Shown here in pieces: positions 34,000 to 43,975 of a stretch of DNA of 64,000 nucleotides. This DNA is from an uncultured Ectothiorhodospiraceae bacterium (GTDB taxonomy: Bacteria > Pseudomonadota > Gammaproteobacteria > Nitrococcales > Nitrococcaceae): the NCBI GenBank assembly GCA_913055565.1, contig CAJXKP010000007.1:35340-99339 (forward strand), read 5' to 3'. Within the stretch, counting starts at the first letter, position 1. Every line of letters begins with the position of its first letter. A program made the position numbers and the translations under genes. The notes beneath the pieces were generated by a model. That model had not been told where the DNA came from and searched no databases. It saw only the letters and a list, made by a program, of their open reading frames with translations.

Positions 34000-34938
34000 C
34001 TAGCCGGCGGCTTGCCCGGCTTCAGTCGTATCTAACCCTTGCTCACCCCCGAACCACTGAAGCAGGCGCGGCAACAGCCGCCCTAGCTCCAGGGTCATGA
34101 TCGTGAAGTCGGCATCGAAGCGCTCGGCGTCCGACTCGGCCTCGCGGTCGCCGGCCTCGTCCTGGACCGTATCCAGGAACTTGAGTCGTTTCACCGATAG
34201 ATCGGTGTCCACAACGCAGCCGATGCGCTCATTCCAGGTCAGGCTGAGCCGGCGGACATGCTTGCCCGCCTTGATATGGCCCTGGATCTCGCTGGACTGG
34301 AGGTCTTGGCGTTTAACGCGGACCTCCGCGCCCTGGTTGTCGGCGTCCTCCAGCACGGCCTCATCACCGAGCTCGACATCGCCGGGGACAGTGCCCTCGG
34401 CGAGCCATTCCGTCATCAACCGCTGCGGGTTGGAGACCGTCTGTAGGGGCCGCAGCGGAAGGCTGCCCAGGGACTCGCGCAACAGCTCCGTGAGTTCCTC
34501 GGCGGCCCGCCAGGTTCCGGAATCCACCACCACGAAACCCTCGCGGGTATCGATATAGGCGTAGGTGCGCCGGGTTCGCGTGAACGCCCGCGGCAGCAGC
34601 TCCAGGGTGATCTCGTCCTTCATGCGCGCCTTCTCGCGCCGGCCGAGCTTGCGGTACTCGTTATCCTCGCGCTCCGCGACACGCTCATCCAGGGTCTCGC
34701 GCACCACGGTGGGGGGCAGCAGGCGTTGTTCCTCCTGCAAGCAGACCATGATCCGGCCACCGCTGCTGTGGACCAGCGACTCGGCACTCCGACCGAGCGG
34801 CGGCACCCAGCCTCGGGACAGGGACTCCGTTCGGGCCACGGGCTGGAAGCCGAATGCGCCCAGCTTGTCCGCCAAGGCCTCGGGGCTATGGGCGAACGTC
34901 TCGGCCAGGCGATAGACGCACAGATTCTTAAACCACAT
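34000..34938 (-). CDS. rdgC: Recombination-associated protein RdgC
   Basis: A 312-residue cytoplasmic DNA-binding ring protein that can restrain RecA-mediated recombination. The N-terminus MWFKNLCVYRL, GFQPVARTESLSRGWVPPLG, KDEITLELLPRAF and VDSGTWRAAEEL are diagnostic. Length is close to E. coli RdgC (303). It lies three bases after the purK stop, so it is likely read from the purE promoter. Nothing looks missing. Confidence 0.95.
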   Translation of the reverse strand: MWFKNLCVYRLAETFAHSPEALADKLGAFGFQPVARTESLSRGWVPPLGRSAESLVHSSGGRIMVCLQEEQRLLPPTVVRETLDERVAEREDNEYRKLGRREKARMKDEITLELLPRAFTRTRRTYAYIDTREGFVVVDSGTWRAAEELTELLRESLGSLPLRPLQTVSNPQRLMTEWLAEGTVPGDVELGDEAVLEDADNQGAEVRVKRQDLQSSEIQGHIKAGKHVRRLSLTWNERIGCVVDTDLSVKRLKFLDTVQDEAGDREAESDAERFDADFTIMTLELGRLLPRLLQWFGGEQGLDTTEAGQAAG

Positions 34939-34941
34939 GGG

Positions 34942-36087
34942 TTACTCGCTTTGTCGTATTAGGGCCGCACGCGCCGCCAGGGCGCGCGCGGCGGCTGCCT
35001 CGCCGTCGTCATCGAAGGCCGTGATATGGCCCATCTTGCGGCCCGGGCGAGGCTCGGCCTTGCCGTAGAGATGCAGCTTGACGCGGGGGTCCGCGACGGC
35101 GGCCGCCCAGTCGGGGTCGCCGCCGTCCCAGACATCGCCGAGGAGATTCACCATGGCCGAGGGCTGAAGGCGCTGGGGCTCGCCCATGGGCAGTCCGCAG
35201 ACGGTGCGCAGCTGCTGCTCGAACTGGCTCGTCAGGCAGGCATCGAAGCTGAAGTGCCCGGAGTTGTGCGGCCGCGGCGCGAGCTCATTGACCAGCAACG
35301 TGCCATCGCGGCGCACGAAGAACTCCACGCACAGGACACCCACCACATCTAACTGCTCCAGGATACCGCGGGCGATCGCGACGGCCGCTTCCCGCTGCTC
35401 GTCATCCACTGCCCGATCCGGGATGGAGACATCCAGGATGTGATCGCGATGCCGGTTCTCGATGAGGCCGAAATGGCAGAAAGCGCCATCCGCGCCGCGC
35501 GCCCCCACCACCGAGACCTCGCGGGCGAAATCCACGAAGGCCTCCAGCACGGCCTCGCCGGTGCCGATAGCCTGCCAGGCCTGATCGGCATCGGCGGGCT
35601 CATGGATGATGGCCTGCCCCTTGCCGTCATAGCCGAAGCCGGCCGTCTTGAGCACGGCGGGACAGCCGATGCGCTGGATGGCATGGTCGAGGCTGGCGCG
35701 GTCCGCTACCCGCTCGAAGGCCGCCGTGGGGAAGCCGTTATCACTCAGGAAGGTCTTCTCGCGCAGGCGATGCTGGGCAGTATGCAGGACATGCCCGTCC
35801 GGGCGGACCCGGGTATATTCCGCGGCCTGCGCGGCGGCCTCAAAGGGCACGTTCTCGAACTCAAAGGTCACCGCATCCACCGCCTGGGCGAATTCGCCCA
35901 CGCTAGCGAGGTCCATGTATTCACCGACCCACTCCCGGTCAGCGACCTGGCCGGTGGGGGTATCGCGGTCATGCGAGTAGGTCTGAACGCGATAGCCCAT
36001 GCGGCGCGCACTGAGCGCGAGCATTCGGCCGAGCTGACCGCTGCCGAGCACCCCAATGGTAGCGCCGGGAACAAGCGGGCGGCTCAC
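34942..36087 (-). CDS. purK: N5-carboxyaminoimidazole ribonucleotide synthase
   Basis: A 381-residue ATP-grasp enzyme converting AIR, bicarbonate and ATP to N5-CAIR in purine synthesis. The N-terminus IGVLGSGQLGRMLALSARRMGY, LKTAGFGYDGKGQAI in the ATP-grasp fold and ELAPRPHNSGHFSFDAC match PurK. It overlaps purE by four bases, and together they carry AIR to CAIR. The C-terminal domain (KLHLYGKAEPRPGRKMGHIT) is intact. Confidence 0.97.
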   Translation of the reverse strand: MSRPLVPGATIGVLGSGQLGRMLALSARRMGYRVQTYSHDRDTPTGQVADREWVGEYMDLASVGEFAQAVDAVTFEFENVPFEAAAQAAEYTRVRPDGHVLHTAQHRLREKTFLSDNGFPTAAFERVADRASLDHAIQRIGCPAVLKTAGFGYDGKGQAIIHEPADADQAWQAIGTGEAVLEAFVDFAREVSVVGARGADGAFCHFGLIENRHRDHILDVSIPDRAVDDEQREAAVAIARGILEQLDVVGVLCVEFFVRRDGTLLVNELAPRPHNSGHFSFDACLTSQFEQQLRTVCGLPMGEPQRLQPSAMVNLLGDVWDGGDPDWAAAVADPRVKLHLYGKAEPRPGRKMGHITAFDDDGEAAAARALAARAALIRQSE

Positions 36088-36575
36088 GAAAGCCCCTCCG
36101 ACATAACCGAATCCGCCTGGCGCTGGCGATAGTCGGTCAATGCATGGTGGAGCTCAGGACGGGTGAGCGACAGCATCGCCACGGCGAACAAGGCCGCATT
36201 GCGCGCCCCGGAGCGGCCAATGGCGAAGGTCGCGGTGGGCACGCCCGCCGGCATTTGCACGATGGACAACAGTGAATCCCAGCCATCCAGCGCCTTGCTC
36301 TGGACCGGCACGCCCAGCACGGGCAGCGTCGTCTGGGCCGCCACCATACCCGGCAGATGGGCGGCGCCTCCGGCCCCCGCGATGATGGCCTCCAGGCCGT
36401 TGTCACGGGCCTCGCGCGCGTACCGCGCCATCCATTCAGGGGTGCGATGCGCGGATACCACCCGGCATTCATGGGCGACGCCGAACTCCGACAGCACCTC
36501 GTGGCTATGGGTCATGGTCTCCCAATCAGACTTACTGCCCATGATCACGCCCACGACGGGGTTATTCTCCACCAT
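36084..36575 (-). CDS. purE: N5-carboxyaminoimidazole ribonucleotide mutase
   Basis: A 163-residue class I PurE that rearranges N5-CAIR to CAIR. The substrate loop VGVIMGSKSDWETM, VVSAHRTPEWM and the AGAGGAAHLPGMVAA segment are all intact. It begins a purE-purK-rdgC leftward operon. Length is typical (about 165). Confidence 0.97.
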   Translation of the reverse strand: MVENNPVVGVIMGSKSDWETMTHSHEVLSEFGVAHECRVVSAHRTPEWMARYAREARDNGLEAIIAGAGGAAHLPGMVAAQTTLPVLGVPVQSKALDGWDSLLSIVQMPAGVPTATFAIGRSGARNAALFAVAMLSLTRPELHHALTDYRQRQADSVMSEGLS

Positions 36576-36663
36576 GAGCCTTCTGCCCCCGGTCTTGTGG
36601 AAAGTCAGATAGTCTACCAGGTAGGCACGCCTAGGAAAGATGGACGTGCCTTGGGGAGGCGAC

Positions 36664-36685
36664 GCCGGCCGCCGCGGCGGCCGGC
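36664..36685. terminator. 22-bp perfect palindrome after the second phaC
   Basis: A self-complementary GC-only sequence (11 + 11 bases) lies nine bases beyond the phaC stop at 36695 in the direction of transcription. It would form a strong hairpin at the 3' end of the message. No T-run follows. A Rho-assisted 3' end or mRNA stabiliser is plausible. Confidence 0.45.
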
Positions 36686-36694
36686 ACTGAGGTA

Positions 36695-38497
36695 TTAACC
36701 CGAGCGTTCCGTGACGTAGCTACCCGGTGCATCCTCGATGGGCTTGTACTTGCTACTGCCCGGCTCGCGAGCATCCACCTCACCACCCGAGCGTTCACCG
36801 AGCCACTCGACCCAGTCCAGCCACCAGGAGCCACCGGTATAGGTTGCGCCCTCGAGCCACTCATCGGGGTCGTTGGTCTTCTGGGAGTTGGTCCAGAAAC
36901 CGTACTTATTCTTCTCCGGCGGGTTGATCACACCGGCGATGTGACCGGAACCACCCAGGACGTATTTCACCGGACCGCCCAGCAGCTGCTGGCTCTGGAA
37001 GGTCGCCTTCCAGGGGGCGATATGGTCCTCCTTGGCGGAGATGAAGTAAGACGGGACCTCGACCTTGCTCAGATCGATGGGCGTACCATTGAGCTCAATG
37101 CCGCCCGGCTCGCGCAGCTTGTTCTCCAGATACATCTTACGCAGGTAGAACACGTGCATGCGCGCCGGCATGTTGGTGCTGTCCTGGTTCCAATACAGCA
37201 GGTCGAACGGGAACGGGTCCTCGCCATGGAGGTAGTTATTCACGAAGAACGACCAGATCAGATCGTTGGAGCGCAGGCTGGCCATGGTGTTGGCCATCTG
37301 ATCGCCCTTGAGCATGCCGCCCTGCTGCTCCATCTGCTTCTCAAGGCTATTGAGCTGGTCGTTATCGATGAACACCTCAAGCTCGCCCGGGCTCTCGAAG
37401 TCGAGCAGCGAGGTGAAGAAGGTCGCGCTATTAACGCGGTTATCTCCCTTCTCGGACAGATAGGCCAGCGTTGAGGCCAGTAGTGTGCCGCCGAGGCAGT
37501 AGCCAACGACATTGAATTCACCCTCACCGATAATCTCCTCGACGGCATCAAAGGCCGCCAAGGGCCCCTCGTTCATGTAGTCCTCGAAGGTCTTATCGGC
37601 AAGCGCCTCGCTGGGATTGCGCCAAGACAGGGTGAACACCGTGTGTCCCTGGTCCACGAGGTACTTAATCAGCGAGTTCTTGGGCCGCAGATCGAGGATA
37701 TAGTACTTGTTGATCCACGGCGGGATGAACAGGATCGGCCGACGAGCGACCTTGTCCGTGCTCGGCGAGTACTGGATGAGCTGCGCCAGCTCGGTCTGAT
37801 AGACCACCTTGCCCGGCGTAATGGCTAGGTCTTCGCCGACCTCAAAGGCGTCCGGGTCGGTCATGCGCACCTTGAGCTGGCCGCCACCACGCTCCAGATC
37901 CTCAAGCAGGTTGTTGAGGCCGTTGAGCAGGTTCTGGCCGCGCGTCTCGACGGTCTTCTGCAGGACCTCCGGATTGGTGGCCAGGAAGTTCGACGGCGAT
38001 ACGGCGTCGATGAACTGCCGGGTGTAGAAGTCGACCTTGCGCTCGCTCTGCTCGTCGAGCCCCTCGACGTTGGTCACCGTATGGTGGAGATAATCCGCCG
38101 TCAGCAGGTAGGACTGCTTGATGAAGTCAAATAGGGGGTTCTCCTCCCAGCCCTCATGCTTGAAGCGCTTATCCTTGTCATCAGGGCGGCGCACGGGCTC
38201 GGTATCGACGCCCATCATGCCCAGGGTGGTGTTCTGGACCAGCGTCATGTAGTCCTGCCAGAAGGCGAACTGGGACTGGGCGAGCTGCACCGGATCCGCC
38301 ATCATGCGGGCATAGAGATCCTGGAAAAGCTTGCTCATATGCAGCGCATCATCCATCGAGATCTGCTGCCCCGACTCCTGACGAGCCACGAAATCCTTAA
38401 CGAGCTGCTGGCTCCGGTCGGCGATATCTGCGAGCGAGCGGCTAAGTTCCGCCGTGTCGATTTGCTGGATGTCGTAGGCTGTTTCGTTTTCCGCCAT
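36695..38497 (-). CDS. phaC: Class I poly(3-hydroxyalkanoate) synthase, second copy
   Basis: A 600-residue PHA synthase. Nucleophile Cys334 lies in GYCLGG, with Asp491 (AKEDHIAPW) and His519 (GSGHIAGV). The N-terminal domain (residues 1-120) is of the usual class I type, with a helical stretch and DPVQLAQSQFAFWQDYM. VSPSNFLATNP and SWRNPSEAL match the polymerase core. It is more canonical at the N-terminus than the copy at 11971. Transcribed alone, with a candidate promoter at 38557-38586. Two synthases may differ in monomer preference or in timing; this is inference. Confidence 0.95.
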   Translation of the reverse strand: MAENETAYDIQQIDTAELSRSLADIADRSQQLVKDFVARQESGQQISMDDALHMSKLFQDLYARMMADPVQLAQSQFAFWQDYMTLVQNTTLGMMGVDTEPVRRPDDKDKRFKHEGWEENPLFDFIKQSYLLTADYLHHTVTNVEGLDEQSERKVDFYTRQFIDAVSPSNFLATNPEVLQKTVETRGQNLLNGLNNLLEDLERGGGQLKVRMTDPDAFEVGEDLAITPGKVVYQTELAQLIQYSPSTDKVARRPILFIPPWINKYYILDLRPKNSLIKYLVDQGHTVFTLSWRNPSEALADKTFEDYMNEGPLAAFDAVEEIIGEGEFNVVGYCLGGTLLASTLAYLSEKGDNRVNSATFFTSLLDFESPGELEVFIDNDQLNSLEKQMEQQGGMLKGDQMANTMASLRSNDLIWSFFVNNYLHGEDPFPFDLLYWNQDSTNMPARMHVFYLRKMYLENKLREPGGIELNGTPIDLSKVEVPSYFISAKEDHIAPWKATFQSQQLLGGPVKYVLGGSGHIAGVINPPEKNKYGFWTNSQKTNDPDEWLEGATYTGGSWWLDWVEWLGERSGGEVDAREPGSSKYKPIEDAPGSYVTERSG

Positions 38498-38556
38498 GGC
38501 GCTGTTGGTCCTCTGCTGGTGTCAGGTGCTGCCGGCATCCACCGGCAAATATCGCA

Positions 38557-38586
38557 ATCATACGGCACGGCAACATGCGCGGCCAA
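38557..38586 (-). promoter_or_regulatory. Candidate promoter for the second phaC
   Basis: On the leftward strand TTGGCC (38581-38586) and TATGAT (38557-38562) are 18 bases apart, 60 bases before the phaC start. The boxes match consensus at 4 of 6 and 5 of 6 bases. Confidence 0.4.
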
Positions 38587-38611
38587 CCGCCGCCCATCAG
38601 GGACTTAGTGC

Positions 38612-39373
38612 ATGGCACCACAGCGGCCCGCGTTGCCCTTCCGAGTCAGTGACGACGCCGACCCAGCGCTGATCGAGCGCTATCGGCCGTGGCTCGGCCC
38701 GCCCGGTCGCGGTGACATGCCCGACGAGCTAGGCCTTTCGCTGGATGCGGAGGGCCTGGCCATTACGCAAGGAAAACGGCTAAGCAGGCGCCCCAGTTTC
38801 ACAACCGGGCCCAGCGGTTGGCGCCTGGCCCATGCGGCGGTCAAGCGCGAGGCACTGGCTCGGGCCGCGGGGCTCAAAAGGGGCCACCGCCCCGCCATCA
38901 TCGACGCCACGGCAGGGCTGGGCGGCGATGGGCTGGTGTTAGCCCGGCTCGGCTGCCCCGTAACGCTGGTCGAGCGCAACACCACTGTCGCCGCCCTGCT
39001 CGATGACGCCCTACGACGGGCAGCAGCCGAGAACTGGCTGGTGGAAGCGATCGCCCGTACGACCCTCGTGGTGGCCGATGGCGCCAGCTATCTCGCGGCA
39101 TTGCCGGCGGCTGAGTACCCGAACGTCGTGTACCTCGACCCCATGTTCGCGCCGACGCGTCGCCGTGGCGCCGCGGGTAAGGGGGCCCAGCTACTCGCCG
39201 AGATCGCGGGCGAACCCGGGGATGGCGACGCCCTGCTCCAGCCCGCCCTAGCAGCGGCTACCGAACGCGTCGTCGTCAAACGCCATCGCCACGCCGCGCC
39301 GCTGGCGGAGACCGAGCCCTCCTTTGACATCGACGGCAAGAGCACGCGCTTCGACGTCCACATCAGCTACTAG
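38612..39373 (+). CDS. rsmJ: 16S rRNA (guanine1516-N2)-methyltransferase
   Basis: A 253-residue SAM-dependent methyltransferase. The SAM loop DATAGLGGDGLVLA, ERNTTVAALLDDAL, catalytic-region VVYLDPMF and VVVKRHRHAAPLA closely follow E. coli RsmJ. RsmJ methylates G1516 of 16S rRNA. The gene is divergent from phaC and slightly more GC-rich than average. The start at 38612 has no strong ribosome site. Confidence 0.93.
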   Translation: MAPQRPALPFRVSDDADPALIERYRPWLGPPGRGDMPDELGLSLDAEGLAITQGKRLSRRPSFTTGPSGWRLAHAAVKREALARAAGLKRGHRPAIIDATAGLGGDGLVLARLGCPVTLVERNTTVAALLDDALRRAAAENWLVEAIARTTLVVADGASYLAALPAAEYPNVVYLDPMFAPTRRRGAAGKGAQLLAEIAGEPGDGDALLQPALAAATERVVVKRHRHAAPLAETEPSFDIDGKSTRFDVHISY

Positions 39374-39454
39374 GCAAACGCTCCCATCGGGCGAACCCAG
39401 CCGCGCTCGGCTGCTAGACTCGAACGGACCTTGTTGACCAGCGCTGACCCCTGC

Positions 39455-40660
39455 ATGCCATCACCTATCCGCTCCGAGCGCGCCCTGGTCGCCCTGGTCG
39501 CCCTCGTGCAGTTCCTCAACATCGTCAACTTCATGATGGTCGCCCCGCTAGGCCCGGACCTGGCGCGCGGCATCGGCCTACCGACGTCCGCGATCGGCAC
39601 CATTGCCGGCAGTTACACCCTGGCCGCCGCGGCCGGCTCCCTGCTGGCCGCCAACTGGCTGGATCGTCTCGACCGGCGCTCGGTACTGATAACGGCGCTC
39701 GGTGGGCAAGCCATCGGCACCCTGGCGGCGGCGCTAAGCTGGGACATGCCAAGCCTGATAGCGGCTCGTCTCGCCGGCGGCCTATTCGCCGGACCGGCCA
39801 GTTCAACGGCCCTGGCGGTCGTCATGGATGCCGTGCCGGCACACCGGCGCGGGCGTGCCATGGGCACGGTGATGGGCGCCTTTGCGGCGGCCTCCGTTCT
39901 GGGCGTGCCGGCGGGTCTGGAGCTGGCACGACTGGCGGGCTGGCCGACGCCGTTCCTGGCCCTAGGCGGCGCGCTGCTCGCCCTAGCCGCGGTCGCTGCC
40001 TGGGCGTTGCCGCCGCTGCGCGCCCATATCCGTACTGACGCCGGCCACCGCATCATCGCCCTCATACAGCGCGGGGAACCGCCGCTGGCCTTCGCCATGA
40101 TCGTGGTATCGGTCATGGCCGGCTTCCTGCTGATCCCCAATCTATCGACCTTCTACCAGCTCAATCTGGGCTATCCGCGCGAGTGGCTCAGCCTGCTCTA
40201 CCTGGTCGGTGGCAGCGTGACCTTTTTCACCATGCATCTCGCCGGCCGGCTAACGGACCGGCTCGGGGCGCTGACGGTCGCCGTCACCGCGGGAGTGGCC
40301 TATCAGCTCGTGGCCTTCGGCGGCTTCGTCGTCAGTGACCCCTGGCTCCCGGTCATGGGCCTATTCGTCGCGTTCATGGTCTGCCGCAGCTCGCTGGGTG
40401 TATCGATGAACACGCTGGTAACCCATGTCCCATGGCCCCACGAGCGCGCTGCCTTTATGTCACTCAAGACCGCCACCCAGCATCTCGCTGGCGCCGCGGG
40501 GGCCTTCCTCTCGGCGGGCCTACTGAGCGAGACCGATTCGGGGGCCCTGGTGGGCGTGCCCACCGTGGCTGGGCTATCCATGGTCCTGGCCGCCAGCCAG
40601 CCCGCGCTCATGGCGATGCTGGTGCGCCGACTCAAGATTAACGAGGCCGCAACGACATGA
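39455..40660 (+). CDS. Major facilitator superfamily transporter
   Basis: A 401-residue inner-membrane transporter with twelve predicted helices. Between helices 2 and 3 lies the MFS loop WLDRLDRRSVLI. Helix 4 has RLAGGLFAGPASSTALAV and helix 5 GRAMGTVMGAFAAASVLGVPAGLEL, the drug:H+ antiporter-type motif C region. This suggests a DHA1-like exporter; the substrate cannot be told from sequence. The start is ATG 39455 rather than the upstream TTG at 39431. It overlaps the DUF429 gene by four bases. Confidence 0.85.
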   Translation: MPSPIRSERALVALVALVQFLNIVNFMMVAPLGPDLARGIGLPTSAIGTIAGSYTLAAAAGSLLAANWLDRLDRRSVLITALGGQAIGTLAAALSWDMPSLIAARLAGGLFAGPASSTALAVVMDAVPAHRRGRAMGTVMGAFAAASVLGVPAGLELARLAGWPTPFLALGGALLALAAVAAWALPPLRAHIRTDAGHRIIALIQRGEPPLAFAMIVVSVMAGFLLIPNLSTFYQLNLGYPREWLSLLYLVGGSVTFFTMHLAGRLTDRLGALTVAVTAGVAYQLVAFGGFVVSDPWLPVMGLFVAFMVCRSSLGVSMNTLVTHVPWPHERAAFMSLKTATQHLAGAAGAFLSAGLLSETDSGALVGVPTVAGLSMVLAASQPALMAMLVRRLKINEAATT

Positions 40661-41394
40661 CCCGTATCATCGGCATCGACGCCGCGACCCAACCCGAGCG
40701 TACGGGGCTGGCCGCGGCGGACTGGGATGGGCAGAGCCTGCGCGTCGACCGGACCTACCGACCGAGCGCGCCAGCGGATCAGCTGGCTTGCCTGGGGCAA
40801 TGGCTAGCGGCGGATCGTGCCTGCCTGCTCGCGGTGGACGCACCGTTGGGGTGGCCCGTCGGGCTCGCTGAGGCGCTCGCCAGCCACCAAGCCGGCCAAC
40901 CCATCGCTGCCAACGCGGACCGGTTGTTCCGACGCCGTACGGACCAGGCCATCCAACAGCGCCTCGGCAAAAGGCCCATGGATGTGGGCGCCGACCGTAT
41001 CGCGCGCACGGCGCACGCGGCGCTGGGCCTGTTGGGGGAGCTCGCCGAGCACAGCGGCCGGACCATCCAACCCGCGTGGTCCCCGCGGGATTGGCACTCC
41101 CCCGCCGTGGTGGAGGTCTACCCAGCGGCGACACTAACCGCCCTTGGTCTAACCGCCTCCGGCTACAAGGGCGCCAATCGGGCGGCCCGCAGCGAGCTGA
41201 TCCGTGGCCTGCCCGACTGGGTGGACCTGCCCGAACCCGCGTGGGAGGCGGCCGTTGGCAGCGATCACGTCATGGATGCCGTCATAACGCTCATGGCGGC
41301 GGCGGACTTCCTGGCGGGGCGTTGCCCCCCGCCGGACGACCCCGAACGCGCCTATCGGGAGGGCTGGATCTGGGTACGCGAGCCGGCGCCCTGA
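40657..41394 (+). CDS. DUF429 family protein
   Basis: A 245-residue protein of the DUF429 family, predicted to have an RNase H-like fold. The N-terminus IIGIDAATQPERTGLA and LLAVDAPLGWP carry conserved Asp residues. RRRTDQAIQQRLG, VVEVYPAATL and the late DHVMDAVITLMAAADFL complete the usual pattern. Catalytic activity is not established for the family. Coupled to the MFS gene by an ATGA overlap, the only functional hint. Confidence 0.82.
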   Translation: MTRIIGIDAATQPERTGLAAADWDGQSLRVDRTYRPSAPADQLACLGQWLAADRACLLAVDAPLGWPVGLAEALASHQAGQPIAANADRLFRRRTDQAIQQRLGKRPMDVGADRIARTAHAALGLLGELAEHSGRTIQPAWSPRDWHSPAVVEVYPAATLTALGLTASGYKGANRAARSELIRGLPDWVDLPEPAWEAAVGSDHVMDAVITLMAAADFLAGRCPPPDDPERAYREGWIWVREPAP

Positions 41395-41573
41395 GCGCGG
41401 TCAATCGCCGCTACGGCGGCGGCGTTGACGGCATTACCTTCGGGCGGCCGAAACCCGCTCGGCGGCCTCCGTCACCAGGGTATTAGCGGTAGCCACGACC
41501 CCTTCGTCGACCACGACCGTCACCGGTCACGCCGCCACGGCCGTTCGCCACCGTATGGGGGTCGCCGGCCCGT

Positions 41574-42089
<516 letters not shown>

Positions 42090-42099
42090 TCAGTTGGAC

Positions 42100-42645
42100 T
42101 CACGCCCGGCGGGCAAGGGCATAACCAACCCCGCCGGCCTGCTTATCGCGCACCACGGACCAGTCTACCGGCAACTCGGGGCGCCCGGTTGGCGCGTCGT
42201 ATTCGACACAGATCGCCCCGCCCGGCGCCAGCATCGGCGAGGCCGCAAGCTGTGCGCAGACCGCCATGAGGATAGTCGAGTTGAAGGGTGGATCAAGGAA
42301 AACGATATCAAAGGGCCCATCCTCGCCGCCCAGGTAATCCCGCGCATCCGAGCGCACAACGCTGCCGCCATCGGCCCCCAGACGACTGAGATTGGCGTGT
42401 AACGCCGCCGCCAACCGGGCCGAGCGCTCCACGAAGACCGCCTGCGCGGCACCGCGGGAGAGCGCCTCGATGCCCAGGGCCCCCGTACCGGCGAACAGAT
42501 CCAGCACCCGCGCCCCGGGTATCTCGTCGGCAAGCCAGTTGAAAAGCGTCTCGCGAATGCGGTTACCCGTGGGGCGCAGGCCAGCGGCATCGGGCACAAC
42601 CAGGCGCCGTTTACCGTAGATGCCGCCGATGATGCGCAGCTCCAT
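42100..42645 (-). CDS. rsmD: 16S rRNA (guanine966-N2)-methyltransferase
   Basis: A 181-residue methyltransferase acting on G966 of 16S rRNA. LRIIGGIYGKRRLVVPDAAGLRPT at the N-terminus, SAM-binding VLDLFAGTGALGIEALSRGA and catalytic DIVFLDPPF (NPPY-type) are intact. It lies two bases after the M16 gene stop and 22 bases before coaD, so all are likely one transcript. Confidence 0.95.
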   Translation of the reverse strand: MELRIIGGIYGKRRLVVPDAAGLRPTGNRIRETLFNWLADEIPGARVLDLFAGTGALGIEALSRGAAQAVFVERSARLAAALHANLSRLGADGGSVVRSDARDYLGGEDGPFDIVFLDPPFNSTILMAVCAQLAASPMLAPGGAICVEYDAPTGRPELPVDWSVVRDKQAGGVGYALARRA

Positions 42646-42646
42646 C

Positions 42647-43975
42647 TCAGTCCGCCCCGATCACATCCTCCGGTCCAACAAGCACGGTAATAAAGCGCTC
42701 GGGGGCGATGTGCTCGCGGAACGCCTGGGCCGCGCCGTCACGGGAGACGTCCGAGATGCGTTCCGGCAGGCGTTGCAGGTAATCGGTGCCCAGCCCATGG
42801 AAGCCGATCATACCGATGTAGCCGATGAGATCGTTGTTGCTATCGATATCCAGGGGGAAGCTGCCGATGATATTGCCCTTGGCGTCGGCGAGCTGATCCG
42901 CTTCCGGCCCCTGATCGTGGAAGTCGCCGACAATCCCGCGCATGACCGAGAGGGCCTCATCCAGGGCGTCATTACGGACCTTGCTGCCGATGACGAACTG
43001 GCCGCCACGCGCCATGGGCCGCATGGTACTGAAGGTGCTGTAGGACAGGCCACGCTCGTTGCGCATGGTATCCGTTAACAGCGAGACCAGGCCGCCACCG
43101 CCGAGGACATGATTGGCCACATAGAGCGGGTAATAGTCGTCATGACTACGATTAACACCCCCCTGACCCATAAGGATGACGGTCTGCTCGCCGTCGAAGG
43201 GCACGCGCACCGTCTGCGCCTCGTCATGGCTCGGGACCGGCGGCAGATCGGCGGCAGGCTTGCCGTCCGGCAGGGCCGACGTCAGGCGATCCGCCATGCG
43301 CTCGGCGCGCTCACGGCTGACATCACCGACAATCGCTAGCGTCAGATTGGAGCGGTTGTAGTAGCGCGCGTAGAACTCACTCGCGCTGGCACGATCCAGC
43401 GACGATACCGACGAGCGCGTGCCACCGGGAGGCGCGGCATACGGGTGATCGCCATAGAGCGCCCGGGCGAAGGCCTTATTCGCCAGCGTGCGCGCCGATT
43501 GTTGATCCTCGCGCAGGCTTACCTCCATCTGGCGCTTGACCCGCGTCACGGCGTCCTCGGGAAACGCCGGGTTGGCGAGGACGTCGGCGACGTCCTTGAT
43601 CACCTCGTCGAGGATGCCGTCCTTTGTCAGCGCACGCAGCGAGAGCGTGCCCGTGTCACGCCCGCTGCTGGTCGATACCCGCGCCCCGCGCTGCTCGAAA
43701 GACCGAGCGATCTCACCCGCGGAACGCTCAGCGGTGCCTTCCAGCAGCAGGTTATTGGTCAGCCGGGCCAGGCCGGGCTGCTCGCCGTCGCGCGCTGAGC
43801 CGGCATCAAAGGTGAGCCGGACATCGACGATCGGCAGTGCCGACGTCGGCACGAAGACCACCGTGGCCCCAGCATCGGTCTGCCAGCGCTGGATCAGGGG
43901 TGCCTCGGCCATCGCCGTCGCCGTCGTCAGGAGCAGAACCGCAGCCGCCAGCATGGATCGTCCCAGTCGCATCAT
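42647..43975 (-). CDS. M16 family peptidase-like protein, inactive partner
   Basis: A 442-residue secreted M16 protein with signal peptide (MLAAAVLLLTTATAMA). Where active M16 enzymes carry HxxEH, this one reads LTNNLLLEGT, so the zinc site is missing. It keeps the Gly-rich loop and the NERGLSYSTFSTM pair region that helps bind substrate. Together with the HxxEH protein encoded just upstream it should form a heterodimeric periplasmic peptidase, as in other bacterial M16B pairs. The two genes overlap by four bases. Confidence 0.88.
   Translation of the reverse strand: MMRLGRSMLAAAVLLLTTATAMAEAPLIQRWQTDAGATVVFVPTSALPIVDVRLTFDAGSARDGEQPGLARLTNNLLLEGTAERSAGEIARSFEQRGARVSTSSGRDTGTLSLRALTKDGILDEVIKDVADVLANPAFPEDAVTRVKRQMEVSLREDQQSARTLANKAFARALYGDHPYAAPPGGTRSSVSSLDRASASEFYARYYNRSNLTLAIVGDVSRERAERMADRLTSALPDGKPAADLPPVPSHDEAQTVRVPFDGEQTVILMGQGGVNRSHDDYYPLYVANHVLGGGGLVSLLTDTMRNERGLSYSTFSTMRPMARGGQFVIGSKVRNDALDEALSVMRGIVGDFHDQGPEADQLADAKGNIIGSFPLDIDSNNDLIGYIGMIGFHGLGTDYLQRLPERISDVSRDGAAQAFREHIAPERFITVLVGPEDVIGAD

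Noticed and set aside
41395..41573. Possible small gene between the DUF429 gene and coaD
   Set aside because: Only a short leftward Ala/Val-rich frame of about 30 codons is visible, without ribosome site or family match.
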